Source of the DNA: Streptomyces sp. MH60
Lineage (GTDB): Bacteria > Actinomycetota > Actinomycetes > Streptomycetales > Streptomycetaceae
Assembly: GCF_002939385.1 (NCBI RefSeq)
Contig: NZ_MULI01000034.1
Span: 1 to 64,000 of the forward strand
DNA: 64,000 nucleotides
Direction: 5' to 3'
The notes below the pieces were generated by a model, which saw only the letters and a program-made list of their open reading frames with translations, did no database searches and was not told the origin of the DNA. Of the stretch, positions 7,979 through 16,684 are shown piece by piece (positions within the stretch are counted from its first letter, which is position 1; every line of letters begins with the position of its first letter). The translations under genes and the position numbers were made by a program.

Positions 7979-8965
7979 CTACGCCCGGGTCAGGGAGAGC
8001 AGTTGGCGGGCCGGTCCGGTGGGGCGGTGGCCGGTGGGCCACACCGCTCGCAGGTCGCGGGCCAGGACGACGTCCGCCACGGGGACACTCACCAGGCGCC
8101 GGGTGGTCAGTTCCTCGCCGACGGCGAGTTCGCTGAGGACGGAGGGGCCCGCGCCGCCCACCGCGGCCGCCTTCACGGCCGTGGTCGAGGACAGTTCGAT
8201 CAGCGGGCGGGCCAGGCCGCCCAGCGCCGCGTCCAGGACCTGCCGGGTGCCCGAGCCCTTCTCCCGCAGGATCAGCGGCGTGGCGGCCAGCTCCGCCGCC
8301 TCCAGCGGGCGCCTGCGGCGGGCCCAGGGGTGGCCCGGCGCGGTCACCACGATGAGCCGGTCGTGGCCGATGACCGCGGAGTCGAGGCCGGTCGGGACAC
8401 TCACCCCCTCCACGAAGCCGAGATCGGCCTCGCCGGCCAGCAGCCGTTCGGCCACCGCCGCCGAGTTGCCCGCCAGCAGCGACACCGCCGTGTCCGGCAG
8501 CTGGGTGCGCAGCGCGACCAGCCACCCCGGCAGCAGGTACTCGGCGATGGTCATGCTCGCCGCGACCCGCAGCCGTGAGTCCCGCCGGTCGCGCAGCGCC
8601 TGCGCGCCCGCGTCGAACGCCTCGGCGGCCTCCACGATCCGCCGTGCCCAGTCCGTGACCAGCGCGCCCGCGTCGGTGAGCCGGGAACCGCGCGGCGAGC
8701 GGTCCACCAGGGCGACGCCCAGCTGCCGTTCCATCGAGCGGACGCGGCTGCTGGCGGCCGGCTGCGTGATGCCCAGCTCGCGCGCCGCCCCGCCGAGGCT
8801 GCCCAGGCGCGCCACCGCCAGCAGCAGTTCCATCGCACCGAGGTCCGGCACCCGGTGTGCCAGCGAACCCGCCGCGTGCCGCGCCCGGGTGTCGCGCCCG
8901 CCCGCCACGGCGTCCGCGCCGATGCCCGTGCCCTCGCCCGTACTGCCGCCCCTGCCACCGCTCAT
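7979..8965 (-). CDS. LysR family transcriptional regulator
   Basis: A 328-residue LysR protein. The winged helix lies at about residues 45-105 (MELLLAVARLGSLGGAARELGITQPAASSRVRSMERQLGVALVDRSPRG). It is followed by a linker helix and a two-lobed periplasmic-binding-like effector domain. The 40-residue Gly/Arg-rich extension before the HTH is unusual, and a start at the internal methionine of MELLL is possible; the ATG at 8965 was kept because the frame is open and well biased. It is divergent from the TDT carrier, 70 bases away, as is typical of a LysR regulator with its target. Confidence 0.85.
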   Translation of the reverse strand: MSGGRGGSTGEGTGIGADAVAGGRDTRARHAAGSLAHRVPDLGAMELLLAVARLGSLGGAARELGITQPAASSRVRSMERQLGVALVDRSPRGSRLTDAGALVTDWARRIVEAAEAFDAGAQALRDRRDSRLRVAASMTIAEYLLPGWLVALRTQLPDTAVSLLAGNSAAVAERLLAGEADLGFVEGVSVPTGLDSAVIGHDRLIVVTAPGHPWARRRRPLEAAELAATPLILREKGSGTRQVLDAALGGLARPLIELSSTTAVKAAAVGGAGPSVLSELAVGEELTTRRLVSVPVADVVLARDLRAVWPTGHRPTGPARQLLSLTRA

Positions 8966-9035
8966 AACCCCAGCTTATGCCCTCATAGAGACATGGTCCC
9001 TGGTCAGGGGCTTCGCCCGCCGGGACGGTGGAGCC
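8966..9035. promoter_or_regulatory. divergent LysR / TDT carrier control region
   Basis: These 70 bases hold two perfect short inverted repeats: TATG-CCCT-CATA at 8976-8987 and CCCTG-GT-CAGGG at 8998-9009. They are candidate LysR sites controlling both divergent genes. No binding motif is known for this regulator. Confidence 0.4.
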
Positions 9036-10214
9036 ATGGTCACCGCAGCCCAGCACCGCTCTCCCGCGCCCTCCCCCTCCCCCGCCGTCGGCCCGGCCGT
9101 CCGGCGGGTCCCGGCCGTGCGCCATCTCGGACCCAACTGGTACGCCTGCGTCATGGGCACCGCCATCGTCGGTACGGCGGGAGCCGCGCTCCCCGGGCAC
9201 GTGCCCGGCCTGCGGGCCGTGTGCACCGCGGTCTGGGCCCTGTCCCTCCTCCTGCTGGCGGTGCTGCTGGCCGCCCGGTCCCTGCACTGGCGCCACCACC
9301 GCGACCAGGCCCGCGCCCATCTCCTGGACCCGGCCGCGGCCCCGTTCTACGGCTGTCTGTCGATGGCCCTGCTGGCGGTCGGCGGCGGCGCCCTGACCCT
9401 CGGCCGGGACTGGACCGGCACGTCGGCCGCGGTCGCCCTGGACACCGTGCTGTTCACCGCCGGTACGGTGATCGGGCTCGCGGCGGCGGTCGCCGTGCCG
9501 TACCTGATGGGCGTACGCCACCGCATCGAGCCGGGGCAGGCCAGCCCGGTGTGGCTGCTGCCGCTCGTCGCACCGATGGTGTCCGCGGCCGTCGGCCCGC
9601 TGCTCGTCCCGCACCTCCCGCCGGGGCAGCCCCGCCAGACGCTGCTCCTCGCCTGCGTCGCGCTGTTCGGCGTGAGCCTGTGCGCGACCCTGGTGACGCT
9701 CCCGGTCATCTTCGGCAGGCTGCTCACCGGCGGCCCGCTGCCGCTGGCGCTCACCCCGTCGCTGTTCCTCGTCCTCGGCCCGCTCGGGCAGTCGACGACC
9801 GCCGTGGGGAAGTTCGCGGACGTGGCGCCGGGTGTCCTGCCGGGGCCGTACGCCGAGGGTTTCTCGGTCTTCGCCGTGCTGTACGGGGTGCCCGTGACGG
9901 GCTTCGCCCTGATGTGGTTGGCGTTCGCCGTCGCGCACGTCGTGCGGGCCCGCCGGGAGGGCATGCGCTTCTCGATGACGTGGTGGTCCTTCACCTTCCC
10001 GGTGGGCACCTGTGTCACCGGCACCGAGGCGCTGGCCCGGGAGACGGGGCTGGTCGTCTACGACGGGCTCGCCGTCGCCCTGTACGCCCTGCTCGTCGCC
10101 GCCTGGGCCGTCGCCGCCGTGCACACCGCCCGGGGCCTGCTCAGCGGCGGGCTGCTCGCAGGGCCGCGGCCAGCGCCCGGGGCGCCCGGGCCAGTGACGG
10201 CCCGTACCACGTGA
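9036..10214 (+). CDS. TDT (tellurite-resistance/dicarboxylate transporter, SLAC1-like) membrane protein
   Basis: The 392-residue protein has about ten hydrophobic helices and the TDT/SLAC1 family layout. It opens with LGPNWYACVMGTAIVG and later has GPLGQS, a conserved loop of the family. Such proteins export or channel anions such as C4-dicarboxylates, sulfite or tellurite; the substrate is unknown here. ATG 9036 has GGTGGAG upstream. Its 3' end overlaps the convergent metal-receptor-like gene by 74 bases. Regulation by the divergent LysR protein is likely. Confidence 0.8.
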   Translation: MVTAAQHRSPAPSPSPAVGPAVRRVPAVRHLGPNWYACVMGTAIVGTAGAALPGHVPGLRAVCTAVWALSLLLLAVLLAARSLHWRHHRDQARAHLLDPAAAPFYGCLSMALLAVGGGALTLGRDWTGTSAAVALDTVLFTAGTVIGLAAAVAVPYLMGVRHRIEPGQASPVWLLPLVAPMVSAAVGPLLVPHLPPGQPRQTLLLACVALFGVSLCATLVTLPVIFGRLLTGGPLPLALTPSLFLVLGPLGQSTTAVGKFADVAPGVLPGPYAEGFSVFAVLYGVPVTGFALMWLAFAVAHVVRARREGMRFSMTWWSFTFPVGTCVTGTEALARETGLVVYDGLAVALYALLVAAWAVAAVHTARGLLSGGLLAGPRPAPGAPGPVTARTT

Positions 10215-10860
10215 GGTACCGCCCGTCGACGAGGGCGCAGGGCAGGCCGGGGAAGGCTTCCGGGCCGTCGTCGGCGGTGAAGCGGTAAGGCTCGTCCGGC
10301 AGCACCACGACGTCCGGGCGGGCCGCCCGCAGCTCGTCCAACGGGACCTTCGGGTAGCGCTCGGCATGGCCGGCGTACAGGTGGTCGACGCCGAGGCGGG
10401 CCAGGACGTCCCCCGCGAAGGTGTCCCGGCCCAGCGCCATCCAGGGCCTGCGCCAGACGGGCACGACGGCCGTGACGCGCCGCCCGGGGACGGGCGGGTC
10501 CGCCCAGGCGGCCTGCGCCTCGTCCAGCCAGCGGGGCCGGGAGGGCGCGCCGCAGGCGGTCAGCACCCGGTCCAGCTCGGTGACGGCCTGCGGGACGGTG
10601 CGCACCTCGGTCACCAGCACCTCGACGCCCGCCGCGCGCAGGGCGTCGAGGTCGGGGGCGCGGTTCTCCTCCTCGTTGGCGACGACCAGGTCGGGGGCGA
10701 GGGCGAGGATCCGCTCGGTCTGCGGGTTCTTGGTGCCGCCGACGCGGACGACGTCGAGGGCGGCCGGGTGGGTGCACCAGTCGGTGGCGCCGACCAGGGC
10801 GCCCGGCACCGTACGGGCCACCGCCTCGGTCAGCGACGGCACCAGCGAGACCACCCTCAC
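10141..10860 (-). CDS. helical-backbone metal receptor-like protein (BtuF/TroA fold, no signal peptide)
   Basis: The 239-residue protein matches the Fe3+/cobalamin periplasmic-binding fold: MRVVSLVPSLTEAV at the N-terminus, then GGTKNPQTERILALAPDLVVANEEEN and PDVVVLPDEPY. It lacks a signal peptide or lipobox, so it would be cytoplasmic. No ABC permease or ATPase lies beside it. Its function is unclear; binding of a corrinoid-like ligand is possible. It starts 10 bases after the XRE-cupin stop (probable operon). Its 3' end overlaps the convergent TDT gene by 74 bases. Confidence 0.78.
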   Translation of the reverse strand: MRVVSLVPSLTEAVARTVPGALVGATDWCTHPAALDVVRVGGTKNPQTERILALAPDLVVANEEENRAPDLDALRAAGVEVLVTEVRTVPQAVTELDRVLTACGAPSRPRWLDEAQAAWADPPVPGRRVTAVVPVWRRPWMALGRDTFAGDVLARLGVDHLYAGHAERYPKVPLDELRAARPDVVVLPDEPYRFTADDGPEAFPGLPCALVDGRYLTWYGPSLARAPRALAAALRAARR

Positions 10861-10870
10861 CGGCGCGGCC

Positions 10871-11440
10871 TCACCGGCGGGGCCCTTCCCGGACCGCCTC
10901 GATGTGCTCGGCGACGGCGACGACGATCAGCCGGGTGTCCGGCACGGTGGCCCGCCAGCGGTGCCGCACCCCGCCGGTGAGGTACAGCGTGTCGCCGCGC
11001 CCCAGGCGGTAGGCGCGGCCCTCGGCCTCGATCTCCACGGCACCCTCGGCGACGAACATCAACTGGTCGTTGCGGAACTGCAGTTCCCGGCCGGCGTCGT
11101 GGTCGCCGGTGAACTCCAAGGCGTGCATCTGGTGGTGCCCGCGCACCAGGGAGCGCACCCTGGGTGCCAGCTCGGGGTCGGGGTCCTCGGCACGGACCAC
11201 GTCGACGCTGCACGCGGGGTCGGCCGCGGCGAGCAGCTCCACGGCGGTGGTGCGCAGGGCGTCGGCCACCTTCTCCAGGGAGGTCTGGCTGGGCCGCGCC
11301 CGGTCGTTCTCGATCTGGCTCAGGAAGGGCACGGACAGGCCGCTGCGCTCGGACACCACGGCGAGGGTGAGTTCGAGGTCCCGGCGCCGCCGCCGTACGG
11401 CCGCGCCCACCCGGAGGTGCTGATCCTTGTGGTCGCCCAT
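10871..11440 (-). CDS. XRE family regulator with C-terminal cupin sensor domain
   Basis: The 189-residue protein joins an N-terminal helix-turn-helix (LTLAVVSERSGLSVPFLSQIENDRARPSQTSLEKVADAL) to a C-terminal cupin barrel (LMFVAEGAVEIEAEGRAYRLGRGDTLYLTGGVRHRWRA). This architecture is seen in regulators that sense small metabolites. ATG 11440 is preferred over GTG 11461 because AGGGAG lies 8 bases before it and the conserved part follows. It is first in a two-gene unit with the metal-receptor-like gene. A palindrome about 50 bases upstream is a candidate autoregulatory site. Confidence 0.83.
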   Translation of the reverse strand: MGDHKDQHLRVGAAVRRRRRDLELTLAVVSERSGLSVPFLSQIENDRARPSQTSLEKVADALRTTAVELLAAADPACSVDVVRAEDPDPELAPRVRSLVRGHHQMHALEFTGDHDAGRELQFRNDQLMFVAEGAVEIEAEGRAYRLGRGDTLYLTGGVRHRWRATVPDTRLIVVAVAEHIEAVREGPRR

Positions 11441-11491
11441 CGCTCCGGCTCCCTCCTCCACCCGTCGTCCTGATGAGTTCTCTGCACCCTA

Positions 11492-11518
11492 CGCATGTTC
11501 GGCAAACCGTTTCATGCG
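11492..11518. promoter_or_regulatory. nested palindrome upstream of XRE-cupin gene
   Basis: Outer arms CGCATG and CATGCG flank an inner CGG-CAAA-CCG repeat within 27 bases. The element lies 52-78 bases before the XRE-cupin ATG, a normal position for a promoter or operator. Binding by the XRE protein itself is inference. Confidence 0.4.
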
Positions 11519-11723
11519 GCCGTCACATCGATGTCACGGTGCGGTGGCCGCGACCTCACGTTTCTCGCCATCGACGGGCGGGTCCGCGCGCCCTACCGGT
11601 TCAAGGCGTGGACGGTCCCGCATGTTCCCGCCAGCCGCTCGCGCCCCCGGTCGGGGGATGCTCAGGCCGGGGCCTGGCGCTCCGTGGTTGGCCGAATTCC
11701 TACCGTGTCCGGTCCGGGAACGA

Positions 11724-11782
11724 CCCGAGGGGTGGGCCCGGCGGCGCGCCGTCAGGAGACGCCGCCGGGCCCACCCCTCGGG
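11724..11782. terminator. bidirectional hairpin terminator after the betaine transporter operon
   Basis: A perfect 23-bp inverted repeat (11724-11746 and 11760-11782) with a 13-base loop lies just beyond the stop of the permease/binding-protein gene. There is no U-tract, as is frequent in Streptomyces. Confidence 0.85.
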
Positions 11783-11810
11783 GTGACCGTCAGAAAGCAG
11801 TACCGCGCTG

Positions 11811-14426
11811 CTAGGGGGTCATCCGGCCGACCATGTCCGGGTGGTCCTTCAGCCAGGCCGCGACGGCTTCTTCCTCCTGGCCCTGGCCGCGGTCCTTGAT
11901 CTCGGCCTCCAGGCTGCCCAGCTCGTCCTCGCTCATCTTGAAGTTCTTGATCCACTTCGTGAGCTGCGGGTACTGCTCGGGGAAGTCCTTGCTGGAGATG
12001 GTCCGGATCGTGTTGCCCTCGCCGAAGGCCTTCTTCGGGTCCTTCAGCTTGGTCAGCTCGTAGTCGCTGTAGGCCCAGTGCGGCGACCACAGGGTGACCG
12101 CGACCGGCTCCTTCTTGGCGAGGGCGCGCTTGAGCTCGGCCAGCATGGCGGGCGTGGAGCCGTCGACGACCTCGTACTCGTCCTCCAGGCCGTAGCCCGG
12201 CAGGACCTCGTTCTTCAGCAGCTGCATCTCACCGGTGCCGGGCTCGATGCCGATGATCTTCCCGTCGAAGAGGTCGCTCTTGCCCTTGAGGTCCGCGAGG
12301 GACTTGACGTCCTTCACGTACGAGGGGACGGCGATCTCCAGGGAGGTCGGCTCGTACCAGGTGCCCAGGTCGGTGAGGTTGTCCTTGTGCTTGTTCCAGT
12401 AGTTGCTCTGGGCGTACGGCAGCCACGCGTCGAAGTTGAGGTCGATGCCTCCGGAGGCCAGGCCGGTGTAGACCGGGCCGACGTCCATCTGCTTGAGGTT
12501 CATCTTGTAGCCGCGGCGCTCGAGGACGTTCTTCCACAGGTAGGTGACGGCGACGTCCTCCTCCCAGGGGAACCAGGCCACGTCGAGGGCCTGCTTGGCC
12601 TCGGCGGGGGTGCCGCCGCTGCCGCCCTCGACCGGGGCGAGCTTGTCGACGACGCCCGGGTTGGCCTTGAGCCAGGTGCGGACGGCGTCCTGCTGCCGGC
12701 CCTTGCCGGCCTTGTTGATCTCGGCCTCGAGGCTGGTGAGCTGCTTCTCCGTCATGGAGAAGTCCTTCAGCCACTCGGCCACGACCGGGTTGTCGTCCGA
12801 GAAGCCCTTGCGGGACAGCGAGTGCACGCCGTCGCCCTTGCCCCAGGCGTTCTTGGGGTCCTTCAGCTTCTTCAGCTTGTAGTCGTTGTACGCCCAGTGC
12901 GGGGACCACAGCGTGGTGACGATCGGTTCCTGCTTGCTGTAGGCCCGCTTCAGCTCGGCCAGCATCGCCGGCGTGGAGCTGTCGACGACCTTGTACTCCT
13001 TGTCGAGGCCGTACTCCTTGAGGACCTTGCTCTTGAGCAGGTTCATCTCACCGGCGCTGGGCTCGATGCCGGTGATCTTCCCGCCGAAGAGGCCGGCCTT
13101 GCCCTTGAGGTCGTCGAGGGTGTTGATGTCCTTCATGTACGCCGGAACGGTCAGCTCCAGCGACGTCTGGTCGTACCAGGAGCCGAGGTCCTCGAGCTGC
13201 TTGCCGTACTTCTTCCAGTACTGCTCGTGCGTCGTGGGCAGCCACGAGTCGGTCTGGAAGTCGATGTTGCCCTGGGCGAGCGCGGTGTAGAGCGGACCGG
13301 CCTCGAACTGCTTGGCCTCGACCTCGAAGCCGCGCTGTTCGAGGATCTCCTTCCACAGGAACGTGGAGGCGACGCCCTCGTCCCAGGGGATGTAGCCGAT
13401 GGAGACCTTCTTGCCGTTGCCGACGTTGTTGCCGCCGCCCGCCGTGTCGGCGTCGTCGGAGCTGCCGCCGAACATGCCCATGCCGCCGGCCACCAGGGCG
13501 AGGATCACGATGCCGATCACGGCGACCTGCGGCTGGGGGCGGTAGGACCAGATCTTCAGGCCCTTGGCGGCGCGCGCCTTGGCGGCGGCGCGGCGGCCCA
13601 GGGGGGAGACGTGCGTGCCCAGCGCGCTGGTCATGCGGTCCAGGTAGATCGCCAGGATCACGATGGCGACACCGGCCTCGGCGCCGAGGCCGACGTTGAG
13701 CTGGCCGATGGACTCCATGACGTCGCCGCCGAGGCCGCCGGTGCCGACCATGCCGGCGATCGCGGCCATGGACAGGCCGAGCATGATGACCTGGTTGACG
13801 CCCGCCATCACGGTGGGCAGCGCCAGCGGGAGCTGGACGCGCAGCAGGGTGTTGCGGGGCGTGGTGCCGAACGCCTCCGCCGCCTCGACCAGTTCCTTGT
13901 CGACCTGGCGGATGCCCAGCTCGGTCATCCGGACGCCGGGGGCGAGGGCGAAGATGAGGGTGGCCACGATGCCCGGGGCGGAACCGGTCCCGAAGAACAG
14001 GATCGCGGGGATCAGGTAGATCATCGCGGGCAGCGTCTGCATGAAGTCCAGGACCGGCCGGACGAAGGCGCTCACCCGGTCCGAGCGGGCCGCCCAGATG
14101 CCCACCGGCACCGAGACGACCAGGGCGATGATCGTGGCGACCAGCAGGAGCGCCAGGGTGACCATCGCGTTCTCCCACAGACCGAGGGAGTCGATGAAGG
14201 CGAAGCCGACGAAGGAGAGGACACCGGCGACGGTGCCGCGCAGCCAGAAGGCCAGCACGGCGAAGATGCCGGCGAGCAGCAGCGGCTCGGGGGCCTGGAG
14301 GACGGCGTTGATGCCGTCGTAGGCGCCGGTGAAGACGCTCTTGAAGAAGGTGAAGAGCCAGGAGACGTTGTCGAGCAGCCAGTCGACGCTGCTGTTGACC
14401 CAGTCGCCGAGGGGGATCCTAGGCAC
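11811..14426 (-). CDS. glycine betaine/proline-type ABC permease fused to two tandem substrate-binding domains
   Basis: The 871-residue protein begins with an OpuAB/ProW-like permease (about residues 1-300; EAAEAFGTTPRNTLLRVQLPLALPTVMAGVNQ is the coupling loop). A further membrane helix (about 310-330) is followed by two complete OpuAC-like binding domains. The first starts near YIPWDEGVASTFLW and the second near WFPWEEDVAVTYLW, each with the Trp-rich ligand pocket and a WSPHWAY motif. Permease-binding-protein fusions are known in OpuA; two tandem domains per polypeptide would give four per dimer. The GTG start overlaps the ATPase gene stop by 8 bases, so translation is coupled. It imports compatible solutes for osmoprotection (established family role). 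Confidence 0.9.
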   Translation of the reverse strand: MPRIPLGDWVNSSVDWLLDNVSWLFTFFKSVFTGAYDGINAVLQAPEPLLLAGIFAVLAFWLRGTVAGVLSFVGFAFIDSLGLWENAMVTLALLLVATIIALVVSVPVGIWAARSDRVSAFVRPVLDFMQTLPAMIYLIPAILFFGTGSAPGIVATLIFALAPGVRMTELGIRQVDKELVEAAEAFGTTPRNTLLRVQLPLALPTVMAGVNQVIMLGLSMAAIAGMVGTGGLGGDVMESIGQLNVGLGAEAGVAIVILAIYLDRMTSALGTHVSPLGRRAAAKARAAKGLKIWSYRPQPQVAVIGIVILALVAGGMGMFGGSSDDADTAGGGNNVGNGKKVSIGYIPWDEGVASTFLWKEILEQRGFEVEAKQFEAGPLYTALAQGNIDFQTDSWLPTTHEQYWKKYGKQLEDLGSWYDQTSLELTVPAYMKDINTLDDLKGKAGLFGGKITGIEPSAGEMNLLKSKVLKEYGLDKEYKVVDSSTPAMLAELKRAYSKQEPIVTTLWSPHWAYNDYKLKKLKDPKNAWGKGDGVHSLSRKGFSDDNPVVAEWLKDFSMTEKQLTSLEAEINKAGKGRQQDAVRTWLKANPGVVDKLAPVEGGSGGTPAEAKQALDVAWFPWEEDVAVTYLWKNVLERRGYKMNLKQMDVGPVYTGLASGGIDLNFDAWLPYAQSNYWNKHKDNLTDLGTWYEPTSLEIAVPSYVKDVKSLADLKGKSDLFDGKIIGIEPGTGEMQLLKNEVLPGYGLEDEYEVVDGSTPAMLAELKRALAKKEPVAVTLWSPHWAYSDYELTKLKDPKKAFGEGNTIRTISSKDFPEQYPQLTKWIKNFKMSEDELGSLEAEIKDRGQGQEEEAVAAWLKDHPDMVGRMTP

Positions 14427-15531
14427 GGCTGATCACCTTCTTGCCGCCCTTGTCCCGCGGGTTGCCGCAGACGCCGGGGACGACGTCGTCCTCGTCGCCG
14501 AGGAAGCCGATGAGCCGCTGGGCCGGGACGACGCCGACCAGCCGGCGGTCACCGTCGACCACCGCCACCGCGTGGGGCACGCGGGCGCTGATCGCGCACA
14601 GCTCCGAGAACGGCGTCTCGGGCGTGGCGGTCTCGCAGTCGCAGTCCGCCTCGTCACCGCGCAGGTCGGTCTCCATGACGGACCCGGTGGTCAGGACGCG
14701 GGAGCGGTCGACGTCCTTGGTGAAGGAGGCGACGTAGTCGTTGGCGGGACGTATCAGGATGTCCTGCGCGGTGCCTATCTGCACGATCCGGCCGTCGCGC
14801 ATCATGGCGATGCGGTCGCCCAGGCGCATGGCCTCGTTGAGGTCGTGGGTGATGAAGACGATGGTCTTCTTCAGGGTCTTCTGCAGGTCGAGCAGCTGGT
14901 CCTGCATGTCGCGGCGGATCAGCGGGTCGAGGGCGCTGAAGGACTCGTCCATCAGCAGCAGGTCGGCGTCGGTGGCGAGCGCGCGGGCCAGGCCGACCCG
15001 CTGCTGCATGCCGCCGGACAGCTCGTCGGGCCAGGACTTCTCCCAGCCGGCCAGGCCGCACAGGGCGAGCGCCTCGTCGGCGCGGCGTTCGCGCTCGGCG
15101 CGGGGCACGCCCTGCACTTCGAGACCGTAGGCAGCGTTGTCACGGACGCTGCGGTGGGGGAAGAGCGCGAAGTGCTGGAAGACCATGCTGATCTTCTTGG
15201 AACGGACCTCGCGCAGCTCGCGGTCGCTGAGCTCGGTGAGGTCCTGGCCCCCGAAGCGGACGTGCCCGGCGGTCGGCTCCGACAGACCGTTGAGCATGCG
15301 CAGCAGCGTGGACTTGCCTGATCCGGACAGCCCCATGACCACGAAGATCTCGCCGGGCTCCACGGTGAAGGACGCGTCGATGACCGCGGCGGTGGTGCCG
15401 TCGGCGCGCAGTTCCTCCCGGACGTCCCCCTGGTCCTTGCGGACGTCTTCCTGGCGCAGTCGTCCGACTGCCTGGTCCGGTTTCCTGCCGAAGACCTTGT
15501 ACAGGTTCTCGGCCTCTAGTCTGGCTGACAC
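14419..15531 (-). CDS. glycine betaine/proline ABC transporter ATP-binding protein (OpuAA/ProV type)
   Basis: A 370-residue ABC ATPase with Walker A GLSGSGKST, signature LSGGMQQR and Walker B LLLMDESFSALD. A C-terminal CBS-like region (VPHAVAVVDGDRRLVGVVP) follows, as in ProV/OpuAA, where it senses ionic strength. The N-terminus carries a helical extension (KPDQAVGRLRQEDVRKDQGDV) typical of QAT-family ATPases. The GTG start has AGAGGT a few bases upstream. It is the first gene of the two-gene betaine transporter operon. The inverted repeat GTTGA-ATGCA-TCAAC at 15582-15596 lies 50-65 bases upstream and may take part in control. Confidence 0.9.
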   Translation of the reverse strand: MSARLEAENLYKVFGRKPDQAVGRLRQEDVRKDQGDVREELRADGTTAAVIDASFTVEPGEIFVVMGLSGSGKSTLLRMLNGLSEPTAGHVRFGGQDLTELSDRELREVRSKKISMVFQHFALFPHRSVRDNAAYGLEVQGVPRAERERRADEALALCGLAGWEKSWPDELSGGMQQRVGLARALATDADLLLMDESFSALDPLIRRDMQDQLLDLQKTLKKTIVFITHDLNEAMRLGDRIAMMRDGRIVQIGTAQDILIRPANDYVASFTKDVDRSRVLTTGSVMETDLRGDEADCDCETATPETPFSELCAISARVPHAVAVVDGDRRLVGVVPAQRLIGFLGDEDDVVPGVCGNPRDKGGKKVISRA

Positions 15532-15581
15532 GCTTACCTCTTGGCTCGGGGGCAGGGACAGGGCCCAAAGCTCCCCTAACA

Positions 15582-15596
15582 GTTGAATGCATCAAC
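15582..15596. promoter_or_regulatory. inverted repeat upstream of betaine transporter operon
   Basis: GTTGA-ATGCA-TCAAC, perfect 5-bp arms, lies in the divergent region between the ABC ATPase and the exonuclease gene. It could be an operator for osmotic control. Only the symmetry is seen. Confidence 0.3.
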
Positions 15597-15696
15597 CAGC
15601 TTCGGCCCGGGTGCGCGCCTGCCCCGATCCTTATGCGCCAAACATATGAGTGACTCAGTTCACAGCCCCCCGTCCCTCACCCACCTCACCTGCGGC

Positions 15697-16629
15697 ATGA
15701 TGCGAGGCGTGACCGGACGACTGATGCTTCTCGACACCGCCTCCCTCTACTTCCGCGCCTACTTCGGCGTGCCGGACTCGGTACGGGCGCCCGACGGCAC
15801 GCCGGTGAACGCCGTGCGCGGGCTGCTGGACTTCATCGACCGCCTGGTGAAGGACCACAGGCCCGACCACCTGGTCGCCTGCATGGACGCCGACTGGCGA
15901 CCGCACTGGCGGGTGGAGCTGATCCCCTCCTACAAGGCACACCGGGTGGCCGAGGAACGCCCGGCGGGCCCCGACGAGGAGGAGGTGCCCGACACGCTGT
16001 CCCCGCAGGTGCCGGTCATCGAGGCGGTCCTCGACGCGCTCGGCATCGCCCGCGTCGGTGTGCCGGGATACGAGGCGGACGACGTCATCGGCACCTACAC
16101 GGCGCGGGCCACGGGCCCGGTGGACATCGTCACCGGCGACCGCGACCTCTACCAGCTGGTCGACGACGCGCGCGGCGTGCGCGTGCTCTACCCGGTCAAG
16201 GGCGTCGGCACGCTCAACCTCGTCGACGAGGCCGCGCTGCGCGAGAAGTACGGCGTCGACGGCGGCGGGTACGCCGATCTGGCCCTGCTGCGCGGCGACC
16301 CGAGCGACGGTCTGCCCGGCGTGCCCGGCATCGGCGAGAAGACGGCGGCGAAACTGCTCGCCGAGTTCGGGGACCTGGCCGGGATCCAGGCCGCCGTCGA
16401 CGACCCGAAGGCGAAGCTCACCCCCACGCAGCGCAAGCGGCTGACCGAGGCCGGGCCGTATCTCGCGGTGGCCCCGAAGGTCGTCCGGGTGGCGGACGAC
16501 GTGCCGCTGCCGGACACCGGCACGGCGCTGCCGCACGGACCGCGCGACGCCGAGGCGCTGGACGCGCTGGCGGCCCGCTGGGGGCTGGGCGGGTCGCTGC
16601 AGCGGCTGCTGACCACGCTCACCGCCTGA
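15697..16629 (+). CDS. 5'-3' exonuclease (PolA N-terminal/FEN-like)
   Basis: The 310-residue protein has the 5'-3' exonuclease fold. It opens RLMLLDTASLYFRAYFG (first metal-binding Asp), then VACMDADWRPHWR, GYEADDVIGT and TGDRDLYQLV (acidic cluster), with an H3TH region GVPGIGEKTAAKLLAEFG. It stands alone, not fused to a polymerase, so it is a second FEN-like nuclease besides DNA polymerase I. The start is uncertain: ATG 15697, ATG 15700 and GTG 15709 all precede the conserved core and none has a good ribosome site. Confidence 0.87.
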   Translation: MMRGVTGRLMLLDTASLYFRAYFGVPDSVRAPDGTPVNAVRGLLDFIDRLVKDHRPDHLVACMDADWRPHWRVELIPSYKAHRVAEERPAGPDEEEVPDTLSPQVPVIEAVLDALGIARVGVPGYEADDVIGTYTARATGPVDIVTGDRDLYQLVDDARGVRVLYPVKGVGTLNLVDEAALREKYGVDGGGYADLALLRGDPSDGLPGVPGIGEKTAAKLLAEFGDLAGIQAAVDDPKAKLTPTQRKRLTEAGPYLAVAPKVVRVADDVPLPDTGTALPHGPRDAEALDALAARWGLGGSLQRLLTTLTA

Positions 16630-16684
16630 GCGGCGGCACGCGGCGCCCCTTTCCCTGAGCCACACGCCGGGCCGGGATGCTAGC

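Larger units (their letters stand above)
11441..11810. other. intergenic region with palindrome and terminator
   Basis: This 370-base gap lies between the XRE-cupin gene and the betaine transporter end. It contains the nested palindrome at 11492-11518, the strong hairpin at 11724-11782 and about 200 bases in between. No frame there shows convincing coding bias with a ribosome site. Confidence 0.5.

Noticed and set aside
7560-10367. Long minus-strand frame of 935 codons
   Set aside because: It lies antisense across the C26 hydrolase, LysR and TDT genes, has low-complexity Arg/Gly/Pro composition and no family motifs; it is a by-product of high GC.
11841-14432. 863-codon plus-strand frame opposite the betaine permease fusion
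   Set aside because: It is the mirror of a well-supported gene with clear domains; the composition is artefactual (Leu/Asp/Gly/Val runs).
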